From: Ga0077555 sp031406575 | Lineage (GTDB): Bacteria > Pseudomonadota > Alphaproteobacteria > Rhizobiales > Hyphomicrobiaceae | Direction: 5' to 3' | DNA: 13,631 nucleotides | NCBI GenBank assembly: GCA_031406575.1 | Contig: JANOHP010000145.1 | Location: 1-13,631 of the forward strand | Shown here: piece after piece, positions 1 to 7,391 of the stretch | Layout: each line of letters opens with the position of its first letter | Position numbering within the stretch: position 1 is the stretch's first letter | The notes under the pieces: model-generated | What the model was told of the DNA's origin: nothing | Database searches by the model: none | Seen by the model: the letters and a program-made list of their open reading frames with translations, nothing else | Translations under genes and position numbers: made by a program

Positions 1-212
1 TGCTGTTCATGGCGTTCTTCCGCGAGATCTCCTCGGCAATCCTGCTGTTCACGGCCTCGACCATGGTCATCTCGGTCTCGATTTTCGCGTTCTTCGATCA
101 GGCGAATTGGGGCCTCGCCAGCGCGCTATCCGTGATCGCCACGCTGGTCATCTTCGTGGTCATGTCGCTCATTCTGTGGCTTTCCCCCTCGTCGCGACGC
201 AAGTGGAGTTAG
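1..212 (+). CDS. ABC transporter inner-membrane permease, C-terminal fragment
   Basis: Only the last 69 residues are in the window, with no stop between the left edge and 210. Two hydrophobic segments are visible: one around ISSAILLFTASTMVISVSIFAFF and one around GLASALSVIATLVIFVVMSLILWL. They are followed by a short basic tail ending in RRKWS. A final membrane helix with a basic cytoplasmic tail is usual for binding-protein-dependent permeases of the iron/polyamine/thiamine class. The ATPase gene of the same class starts 52 bp later on the same strand, which supports the call. The coupling (EAA) loop lies outside the window, so the substrate cannot be read here. The ATG at position 9 is internal and not the true start. 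The substrate-binding protein is presumably further upstream, outside the window. Confidence 0.75.
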   Translation, partial: LFMAFFREISSAILLFTASTMVISVSIFAFFDQANWGLASALSVIATLVIFVVMSLILWLSPSSRRKWS

Positions 213-264
213 CGCGCTCATCTGACGAAACAGGGACGCGGGCGAGCACCAAACAGGAAACGTC

Positions 265-1341
<1,077 letters not shown>

Positions 1342-1344
1342 GCG

Positions 1345-2283
1345 TCAGGCCGTTGCCTGCACTTTGGCTTTGACCTTGCGCGAGGAGCCCGATTGATCGG
1401 CAATCGCCAGCACACCGACGGCGACGGCGGCGAGGCCGACCACGATCGACATCGTCAGGGGTTCGCCGAGCACGGTGCATCCGATGAGCACCCCGAACGC
1501 GGCTTTCAGATAACCCAGACTGGACGCGCTCATGGGCCCGAGCGTGCGAATGAGCCGATAGTAGAGAACGACGGCAATGCTGTTACACAAAATGGCGGTG
1601 GCGACGGCTGCGGCCAGCGACCGCGCGGACGGCTCGAGCGTCAGCGGGGATTCGATCGTGAAGGCGCAGATCGTCATGAAAATTGCGGCGCACGTCGTCG
1701 TGCCGGCGGCGGCCGCGACCGGTGACATCGTGCTGAACCGTCGGCCGAAGATGGCAGCGATCCCGTAGCCCAGCGCCGAGATCAGGACGACGATCTGCCC
1801 GATCAGGCCGCGATCCAAGCCGTGCAGCGCATCGACGCCGATCACCGTGATGACGCCCCCCAAGCCGACGGCGATGCCGATCAATTTACGGACGCCGACC
1901 GTCTCGTGCCGGGTGACGAAGATCGTGATCAAGGCGGCGAAGATGGGGGTCGTCGAGTTGAGGATCGCGGCCAGAGCGCTGTCGATGTACTGCTGGCTCC
2001 AGACGACCATCAGGCCCGGACCTGCTGCCGTCAGAATGGCTTGGATCGAGAAATCCCGCCACATCCGCGGGCCCCGAGGGATGGGGTCGCGGCGGATCGC
2101 CACCACGGCCCAGAGGAAGGCCGCCGCAATGATCAGGCGAAGTGCGACACCCGTGAACGGGGGGATCGTTTCGAGCAGGATTTTGTTGAACCCGAACTGG
2201 GCGCCCCACAGAAAGCCGACGAACAGCAGCGCCGCCAACTCGAGCGTGAGTACCCGATGCCGCTGCATGCCCTCAATGCTCAT
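1345..2283 (-). CDS. DMT-superfamily EamA transporter
   Basis: This predicted inner-membrane protein of 312 residues has about ten hydrophobic segments arranged as two EamA repeats. The first repeat opens with FVGFLWGAQFGFNKILLETIPP and contains the common SALAAILNSTTPIFAALI stretch. The second opens with LISALGYGIAAIFGRRF and ends with the typical LGYLKAAFGVLIGCTVLGEPLT motif. The tail is lysine-rich (SRKVKAKVQ). Members of this family export metabolites, amino acids or drugs; the substrate cannot be predicted here. The stop lies 3 bp from the stop of the ABC ATPase on the opposite strand, so the two transcription units converge with no room for separate terminators. The start at 2283 has only a weak GGCGGGAC leader; the ATG at 2268 is an alternative. 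The toxin-antitoxin operon is divergent from it. Confidence 0.88.
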   Translation of the reverse strand: MSIEGMQRHRVLTLELAALLFVGFLWGAQFGFNKILLETIPPFTGVALRLIIAAAFLWAVVAIRRDPIPRGPRMWRDFSIQAILTAAGPGLMVVWSQQYIDSALAAILNSTTPIFAALITIFVTRHETVGVRKLIGIAVGLGGVITVIGVDALHGLDRGLIGQIVVLISALGYGIAAIFGRRFSTMSPVAAAAGTTTCAAIFMTICAFTIESPLTLEPSARSLAAAVATAILCNSIAVVLYYRLIRTLGPMSASSLGYLKAAFGVLIGCTVLGEPLTMSIVVGLAAVAVGVLAIADQSGSSRKVKAKVQATA

Positions 2284-2356
2284 GTCCCGCCCGCCGCTGT
2301 TGCCCCGGACCCTTGGCTAGGCGGTGCAACCGGACCTGTCGAGGGCGATCGTGGGG

Positions 2357-2397
2357 ATGACATCGTGCGAAACCCATGCTATCATAAATGATATCAT
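2357..2397 (+). promoter_or_regulatory. Promoter with overlapping palindromic operator of the toxin-antitoxin operon
   Basis: ATGACA (2357-2362) and TATCAT (2380-2385) are separated by 17 bp, each one mismatch from the sigma-70 consensus. The -10 box is the left arm of a perfect inverted repeat, TATCATAAATGATA (2380-2393). This overlaps a second perfect palindrome, ATGATATCAT (2388-2397). The left arm extends to TGCTATCA (2377-2384), which resembles the half-site I recall for Neisseria FitAB. Operators covering the -10 box are usual for autoregulated ribbon-helix-helix antitoxins. Binding by this antitoxin is an inference. Confidence 0.7.
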
Positions 2398-2418
2398 CGG
2401 CCTGCGCAGGGTGCTGTC

Positions 2419-2709
2419 ATAGGACAAGTTCTGATCAGAAACCTCGATGACGCCGTCATTCGCGCCATCAAACTCAAGGCGGAGCTCAAGGGGCACTCCC
2501 TCGAGCAGGAGCTGCGCGATATCATCGGGCGCGCGGCCAATCCGGCTACGGTCGATGAGAAAGTCGCCATGTCGCGCCGGTTGCGGGCTGAATTTAGCGT
2601 GACCGACGAATTCGACGTCCATGCCGCCATTCGCAAAGGGCGCGACGATGCCGATGCGGTGGGATTGTTACATGAGGCGTCACCCCCCACAGTGATCAAC
2701 GTAAAATGA
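2419..2709 (+). CDS. FitA/VapB-like ribbon-helix-helix antitoxin with non-canonical start codon
   Basis: The frame encodes 96 residues if read from ATA at 2419: GQVLIRNLDDAVIRAIKLK, then AELKGHSLEQELRDII. This is a FitA-type ribbon-helix-helix DNA-binding domain (about residues 1-45) followed by a C-terminal arm that would wrap the toxin. No ATG, GTG or TTG lies in frame between the upstream stop at 2389 and residue 51, well beyond the DNA-binding domain. FitA proteins usually begin MGQV(L/V)IRNL, so ATA sits exactly where ATG is expected. AGGG at 2408-2411 is seven bases before it. The other candidate is CTG at 2431, with AGGA seven bases before it. The stop overlaps the toxin ATG in an ATGA arrangement, so translation is coupled. 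The neutralising role is inferred from the partner. A start-codon mutation that silenced the antitoxin cannot be excluded. Confidence 0.8.
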   Translation: MGQVLIRNLDDAVIRAIKLKAELKGHSLEQELRDIIGRAANPATVDEKVAMSRRLRAEFSVTDEFDVHAAIRKGRDDADAVGLLHEASPPTVINVK

Positions 2710-3122
2710 TCGTTGCGGACGCCTCCGTCGCCGTGCGTTGGACAATCGACATGCCACTGTCGGACGCGGCGGAAGCGTTGCTCAGAGGATCGAGGCCGAT
2801 CATCGCTCCGGATCTCGTCATTGCCGAGGTCGCAAACGCTTTCGCGACCGCGGTCCGACATTCGCCAGCCACCGTCCAGCGCGCGCGGGACGGATTGGAT
2901 TTCCTACCGCGCTGGTTTGCGGAGCTCGTCGCCTTGTCGTCGCTGCGAAATGACGCGTTCAAGATTGCAGTCGACCTCGCGCATCCAGCATACGATTGCT
3001 TTTATCTGGCGCTTGCCGAGCAGCGGGATTGCCCTCTGCTCACCACCGATGAACGATTGCTCCGAAAAGTCGCTGGCTCCCCCCATGCGGCGCGCGTGAC
3101 ACACTTGCGGGAGTGGACTTGA
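2706..3122 (+). CDS. PIN-domain ribonuclease toxin (VapC/FitB-like)
   Basis: This 138-residue PIN-domain protein is predicted to be a magnesium-dependent RNase whose activity is held off by the antitoxin just upstream. The acidic active-site set is complete: D5 in VADAS, E41 in VIAEVANAF, D97 in AYDCFYLALAE and D115 in LLTTDERL. Length and spacing are normal for VapC/FitB toxins. The ATG shares bases with the antitoxin stop (ATGA), and no Shine-Dalgarno is visible before it, so translation probably depends on ribosomes finishing the antitoxin. The stop is only 3 bp before the acyl-CoA dehydrogenase ATG, so the same message very likely continues into the metabolic genes. VapC toxins often cut initiator tRNA or rRNA; the target here cannot be read from sequence. 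Confidence 0.9.
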   Translation: MIVADASVAVRWTIDMPLSDAAEALLRGSRPIIAPDLVIAEVANAFATAVRHSPATVQRARDGLDFLPRWFAELVALSSLRNDAFKIAVDLAHPAYDCFYLALAEQRDCPLLTTDERLLRKVAGSPHAARVTHLREWT

Positions 3123-3125
3123 CCC

Positions 3126-4277
3126 ATGAACTTCACCCTCACCGAAGATCAGACCGCCATTCAGGAAACCGCGCTCGCGTTCGCCAAGGAGCGCATCGCG
3201 CCGGGCGCGGCGGAGTGGGATGAAAAGAGCCACTTTCCCGTCGATGTGATCCGAGAGGCGGCAGCGCTCGGCATGTCGACGATCTATGTGCCGTCCGAGC
3301 AAGGCGGCACGGGGCTGTCGCGACTCGACGGGGCGCTGATTTTTGAAGCGCTGGCCTATGGGTGCCCGGCCATTTCCTCCTACATCTCGATCCACAACAT
3401 GGTGGCGTGGATGGTCGGCAAATACGGCACGCCCGAACAGGTCGAGGCGTGGATGCCCAACCTCGCCTCCATGGAGTGGCTGTCGAGCTATTGCTTGACG
3501 GAACCGGGGGCGGGCTCGGATGCGGCGGCTCTCGACTCGACTGCGCGCCGCGATGGCGGCGACTACGTTCTCGACGGCACCAAGCAATTCATTTCCGGTG
3601 CGGGCAGTGCCGACTTCTACTTCATCTTCGCGCGCACGGGTGGCGCCGGTGCTGGCGGCATTTCAGCGTTCGTCGTCATGAAGGACACGCCCGGTCTGTC
3701 GTTCGGGCCGCTCGAGCGGAAGATGGGCTGGAACGCGCAGCCCACCCGCCAAGTGATCATGGAGAATTGCCGCGTGCCGGCGGGAAACCTCGTCGGCGGC
3801 GTGGAGGGGCAAGGTTTCAAGTTCGCCATGTCCGGGCTCGATGGCGGCCGCATCAACATCGGAGCGTGCTCCCTGGGAGCCGCTTGGATGGCGCTCGACA
3901 AAGCGCGCGACTATCTGTTCGAGCGCAAAGCCTTCGGCCAAAACCTCGCCGACTTCCAGGCGCTGCAATTCAAGATCGCCGATATGGCGACCGATCTGGA
4001 AGCCTCTCGCCTGATGATTTATCGGGCAGGCGACGCCCTCGATCGCGCCGATCCCCAGGCCGGCATGTATTCCGCCATGGCCAAGCGCTATGCCACGGAT
4101 CTGGGATTTCGCATCTGCAACGAGGCGCTGCAATTGCACGGCGGCTATGGCTATCTGAAAGATTATGGCCTGGAAAAGCTCGTGCGCGACCTACGCGTTC
4201 ATCAAATCCTCGAAGGCACCAACGAGATCATGCGCGTCGTGATCGCCCGCAAGGTTCTCGGGGGCAACCGGAACTGA
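3126..4277 (+). CDS. Isobutyryl-CoA dehydrogenase-like acyl-CoA dehydrogenase
   Basis: This 383-residue FAD enzyme is predicted to oxidise isobutyryl-CoA to methacrylyl-CoA in valine breakdown, passing electrons to ETF. Both acyl-CoA dehydrogenase signatures are present: YCLTEPGAGSD at residues 122-132, and the C-terminal QLHGGYGYLKDYGLEKLVRD. The motif RVHQILEGTNEIMR contains E363 as the catalytic base. Several stretches closely match what I recall of human ACAD8, notably GGRINIGACSLGAA, GWNAQPTRQVI and VHQILEGTNEIMR. This favours isobutyryl-CoA over short straight-chain substrates. The ATG begins 3 bp after the toxin stop. The nearest Shine-Dalgarno-like GGGAG is 12 bases upstream, rather far, so translation may be partly coupled to the toxin. 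Genes for the later valine steps (mmsA, mmsB, 3-hydroxyisobutyryl-CoA hydrolase) are not in the window. A 2-methylacyl-CoA specificity is the main alternative. Confidence 0.88.
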   Translation: MNFTLTEDQTAIQETALAFAKERIAPGAAEWDEKSHFPVDVIREAAALGMSTIYVPSEQGGTGLSRLDGALIFEALAYGCPAISSYISIHNMVAWMVGKYGTPEQVEAWMPNLASMEWLSSYCLTEPGAGSDAAALDSTARRDGGDYVLDGTKQFISGAGSADFYFIFARTGGAGAGGISAFVVMKDTPGLSFGPLERKMGWNAQPTRQVIMENCRVPAGNLVGGVEGQGFKFAMSGLDGGRINIGACSLGAAWMALDKARDYLFERKAFGQNLADFQALQFKIADMATDLEASRLMIYRAGDALDRADPQAGMYSAMAKRYATDLGFRICNEALQLHGGYGYLKDYGLEKLVRDLRVHQILEGTNEIMRVVIARKVLGGNRN

Positions 4278-4373
4278 TCGCAGCGCGATGCTTCGACGGC
4301 CTTGCCACGGGGCTGCCATCGGCGTCATGCTGGCGGTCGAGTGCGAGACACGCGCAATCGCAGGAGACCTGAC

Positions 4374-6110
4374 ATGGCCGAGCGGCATTCAATCGTCATC
4401 CGTAACGGAACGATCATCGACGGCACGGGCCGTGACCCCTACGAGGGCGACGTGGCGATCAGCCATGGGTGCATCGTCGCCGTCGGCAAGGGCATCAGCA
4501 AGGGCGTCGAGGAAATCGACGCTAAAGGCCAGATCGTCACGCCGGGCTTCATCGATGTGCACACGCACTACGATGCGCAAGTCACGTGGTCGAGCCAAAT
4601 CACGCCGTCGAGCTGGAATGGCGTCACCACCACGATGATCGGCAATTGCGGTGTGGGCTTCGCGCCATGCCATCCCCACCAGCGCGACATGCTGGTCAAG
4701 CTGATGGAGGGCGTCGAAGACATCCCGGAGGTCGTGCTGACTGAAGGATTGCCGTGGAACTGGGAGTCGTTCGAAGAGTATTTGAACGCCATCGAGGCGC
4801 GTCCTTACGATCTGGATATCGTCACGCAGGTGCCGCACGCGGCTGTGCGCGTGTTCGTCATGGGCGAGCGGGGGGCCGATCGCGAACCCGCGACCGCCGA
4901 CGACCGCGCCAAGATGGCGGCGATCGCGGCGGCTGGCGTGCGGGCCGGCGCGCTCGGATTTTCCACGTCGCGCACGCTCAATCACAAGACCAAGGATGGC
5001 CGCCTGATCCCGACCTTGAAGGCCGATGAGGCCGAGCTGTCGGAAATCGCCATGGCGCTCGGCAAGGTGGGATCGGGCTGGTTGCAGGTCATCTCCGACT
5101 TCGATGAGCCCGACGTTGAAATGGATATGCTGAGCCGCCTCGTCGCCAAGTCGGGCCGGCCCATGTCGATCACTATTCTGCAACGCGATTCCAAGCCCGA
5201 GGAGTGGCGGCGCATCATGGGGCGCGTGGCAGACTCGCAAAAGGCTGGCTTGCCGATGATGGGCCAGGTTCTGACGCGTCCGACAGGCATCCTGCTCGGC
5301 TTCGAGATCTCGCAGAACCCGTTCATCGGACGCCCGAGCTGGTCGGAGGTCGAAAACCTGCCCTTCGAGCAGAAGATGCTGCGGCTGCGTAACCCTGAGT
5401 TTCGCGCGCGGCTGATCAGCGAGGCGATCGAAGACGAGGTGCTGTCGCGCCGCGTCACCAAATGGGATCGCATTTTCCCGCTGGGCGACCCACCGGATTA
5501 TGAACCGCCAGCCGAGGCCAGTGTCGCGGCCATTGCGGCGCGCCAGGGACGGCCGCCGGCCGAGGTCGCCTACGACATGCTGCTGGAGAATGGAGGTAAG
5601 ACGATCCTCTATCGCCCGCTCAGCAACTATACCTACGGCAACCTGGACACCGTCCACGACATGATGAGCCATCCCCACACGCTCGTCGGGTTGGGCGACG
5701 GCGGCGCGCACGTGGGGATCCTCACGGACGCCAGCGCCATCACCTATATGCTGACCCATTGGACGCGGGATCGCACGCGCGGCGCCAAGGTGCCGCTCGC
5801 CTGGGCCATCAAGCGGCTCACGAGTGATAATGCGTCAGCGATCGGCCTGCACGATCGTGGCGTCATTCGCGTCGGCGCCAAGGCCGACATCAATGTCATC
5901 GATTATGCGCGCCTGAAGCTGCACGCTCCAACGGTCGCCTACGATCTGCCGAGCAACGGCCGTCGCCTGATGCAGAAAACGGATGGCTATACGGCGACGA
6001 TCGTGGCCAGCGAGGTGGTCAGTCGCGATGGCGTGGCCACAGGCAAGTTGCCCGGCCGCCTCGTGCGCGGGCCGAAAGCGGGCCCACAGGTGCGTCAGGC
6101 GGCGGAATAG
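4374..6110 (+). CDS. N-acyl-D-amino-acid deacylase-like amidohydrolase (divergent subgroup)
   Basis: This 578-residue protein is of the amidohydrolase superfamily, D-aminoacylase-like group (COG3653 type). An N-terminal small beta domain (IVIRNGTIIDGTG) is followed by the metal motif D61-V-H63-T-H65 and by GNCGVGFAP, with C92 matching the D-aminoacylase metal-bridging cysteine. The catalytic aspartate appears to be D442 in GLGDGGAHVG. The two further metal histidines of Alcaligenes D-aminoacylase have no obvious counterparts: the expected regions read WLQVISDFD (about 236-244) and MSITILQRD (264-272). The protein therefore belongs to a divergent subgroup, and its substrate should not be assumed to be an N-acyl-D-amino acid. 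I chose the ATG at 4374, with AGGAG seven bases upstream, over a GTG/ATG extension to 4302 that lacks a ribosome site. It lies 96 bp downstream of the dehydrogenase, probably in the same operon. Confidence 0.82.
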   Translation: MAERHSIVIRNGTIIDGTGRDPYEGDVAISHGCIVAVGKGISKGVEEIDAKGQIVTPGFIDVHTHYDAQVTWSSQITPSSWNGVTTTMIGNCGVGFAPCHPHQRDMLVKLMEGVEDIPEVVLTEGLPWNWESFEEYLNAIEARPYDLDIVTQVPHAAVRVFVMGERGADREPATADDRAKMAAIAAAGVRAGALGFSTSRTLNHKTKDGRLIPTLKADEAELSEIAMALGKVGSGWLQVISDFDEPDVEMDMLSRLVAKSGRPMSITILQRDSKPEEWRRIMGRVADSQKAGLPMMGQVLTRPTGILLGFEISQNPFIGRPSWSEVENLPFEQKMLRLRNPEFRARLISEAIEDEVLSRRVTKWDRIFPLGDPPDYEPPAEASVAAIAARQGRPPAEVAYDMLLENGGKTILYRPLSNYTYGNLDTVHDMMSHPHTLVGLGDGGAHVGILTDASAITYMLTHWTRDRTRGAKVPLAWAIKRLTSDNASAIGLHDRGVIRVGAKADINVIDYARLKLHAPTVAYDLPSNGRRLMQKTDGYTATIVASEVVSRDGVATGKLPGRLVRGPKAGPQVRQAAE

Positions 6111-6149
6111 GCCACGAGCGCGGGCTCATGTTCGAAACCTGTCCAAGGT

Positions 6150-6356
6150 TCAGCGCGGCGTCGGCTTGTAGACGCCCGTCTCGGGATCCAAGTGCAACGC
6201 GCCCAAATCCTTTTCAGCCGAACCCGGTGCGTTGCCGCGCATCTCGTCTTCGGCGCGCCGCAGCTCGGCGGCGGCGCGCTGGGACAACCGAAGGACGGCT
6301 TTGTAGCCTGCCCAAACACCCGCACCGATCAGAACCAGACCCACGAGTTGGGGCAT
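6150..6356 (-). CDS. Small membrane-anchored hypothetical protein
   Basis: The 68-residue product has one N-terminal membrane helix (PQLVGLVLIGAGVWAGYKAV). A charged, probably helical cytoplasmic stretch (RAAAELRRAEDEMRG) follows, then a tail containing KDLGALHLDPETGVYKP. The tail resembles small uncharacterised proteins I recall from Rhizobiales; I know no function for them. I chose the ATG at 6356 because GGAGG lies six bases upstream on the minus strand; an ATG at 6377 would overlap the preceding gene and has no such site. The gene starts 17 bp after the S49 peptidase stop on the same strand, so the two are almost certainly cotranscribed. It converges on the amidohydrolase gene with 39 bp between stops. 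Membrane placement is a prediction. Confidence 0.7.
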   Translation of the reverse strand: MPQLVGLVLIGAGVWAGYKAVLRLSQRAAAELRRAEDEMRGNAPGSAEKDLGALHLDPETGVYKPTPR

Positions 6357-6373
6357 GCACCACCTCCCGGAAA

Positions 6374-7222
6374 TCAAAGCCCGTAGCGCGACCAGAGGGC
6401 ACGGGTTTCGATAGATGATAGCAGATCGTCCGTCAGGGTTCTGGCCAGAGTATCCTCTTGTGAGTTAATGAATTCACCGATTTGTGGCAATCGCCGCAAC
6501 CGCCCCAGGAGGCCCGGCGCCTGCAGCGGAATGACGCGCAGACGCACACGGTCCCCGTGCAATTCGCGCATTTTGGTGCGCGCATCCGAGAGGCCGTCGA
6601 TCAGGCCCAACTGCTGCGACTTCGGCCCCGACCAGAAGGCGCCCGAAAACAATTCCGCATCGTCGCCCGTGAGCTTTTGGCGCCGCCGGTCTTTGACGAT
6701 GCCGATGAAAACCTCGTGCACTTCCCCCTGCAAGGCTTTGAGGCGCGCGATATCGTCGGGTTTTTCGGGTTGGAACGGGTCCAGCGTGCCTTTGGCAAGG
6801 CCTGACGTATAGACGCGCCGGTCGATGCCCAGTTTTTCGATCGCCTTGTCGAAGCCGAAGCCGGCGGATATCACCCCGATCGATCCGATGATCGAGGAGG
6901 GATCGGCGTATATTTCGTCCCCCGCCAGCGCCAGGAAATAGCCGCCCGAAGCCGCCACGTCCTCGCAGAACACGTAAACGCGTTTATTCTTTTCGCTCGC
7001 CAGTTGGCGAATGCGCCGGAAGATCAGGTGCGATTGCACCGGAGACCCGCCCGGCGAATTGATCGAGAGGGCAACACTGGGCGTGTCGGAGAGGGAGAAC
7101 GCTTTCTCGATGGCACTTGCCGCAGACGCCAAAGTCAATCCGGGTCGCAAGGGGGTCGCCATGCCGATCGGGCCGGAAAAGCGCAGTACAGGAACCGTCG
7201 GTCGGCTGGAAAAGGGCCACAT
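6374..7222 (-). CDS. S49-family serine peptidase (SppA/SohB-like), without membrane anchor
   Basis: This 282-residue protein has the peptidase S49 fold. The nucleophile is S92 in CEDVAASGGYFLAL and the general base is probably K144 in SGLAKGTLDPF, giving the Ser-Lys dyad of this family. SINSPGGSP at about 54-61 matches the conserved oxyanion-forming loop. The length fits a one-domain SppA rather than the double-length E. coli enzyme. I chose the ATG at 7222 (MWPFSSRPTVPVLR), with AGGAG nine bases upstream; a longer frame to 7321 has no ribosome site. Neither version has an N-terminal signal or membrane segment, unlike typical SppA, so the enzyme looks cytoplasmic or peripherally attached. SppA degrades cleaved signal peptides in the membrane; a similar role here is uncertain. 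The small membrane protein encoded 17 bp downstream could serve as its partner. Confidence 0.85.
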   Translation of the reverse strand: MWPFSSRPTVPVLRFSGPIGMATPLRPGLTLASAASAIEKAFSLSDTPSVALSINSPGGSPVQSHLIFRRIRQLASEKNKRVYVFCEDVAASGGYFLALAGDEIYADPSSIIGSIGVISAGFGFDKAIEKLGIDRRVYTSGLAKGTLDPFQPEKPDDIARLKALQGEVHEVFIGIVKDRRRQKLTGDDAELFSGAFWSGPKSQQLGLIDGLSDARTKMRELHGDRVRLRVIPLQAPGLLGRLRRLPQIGEFINSQEDTLARTLTDDLLSSIETRALWSRYGL

Positions 7223-7391
7223 GGGTTGGAACTCCTGGGCAGTGTGGAGGACGCGCCGCTCGCATCGACCGGCACGCAGGATCGGTGGATAGCGAAGCCC
7301 GGCTCGAATGCCCAGCCCCACTTTGGGTCAACGCTCGGCGAGCGCGTTCGGCCTTGGACCGGAGGCGGACATGGGCCGGGGCGCGGCCGTT

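Noticed and set aside
2411..2422. Three-codon frame GTG-CTG-TCA-TAG overlapping the antitoxin ATA as a regulatory leader peptide
   Set aside because: Too short to judge; the overlap may be chance, with no repeated codons or hairpin nearby.
3101..3125. A separate promoter for the acyl-CoA dehydrogenase at the end of the toxin gene
   Set aside because: No -10/-35 pair with acceptable spacing was found just upstream; only a distant GGGAG ribosome-like site is visible.
4389..5759. Minus-strand frame of 456 codons opposite the amidohydrolase
   Set aside because: Long, but its composition (repeated R, D, H, Q runs) is that of an antisense shadow. The plus frame has clear metal motifs and a good ribosome site.
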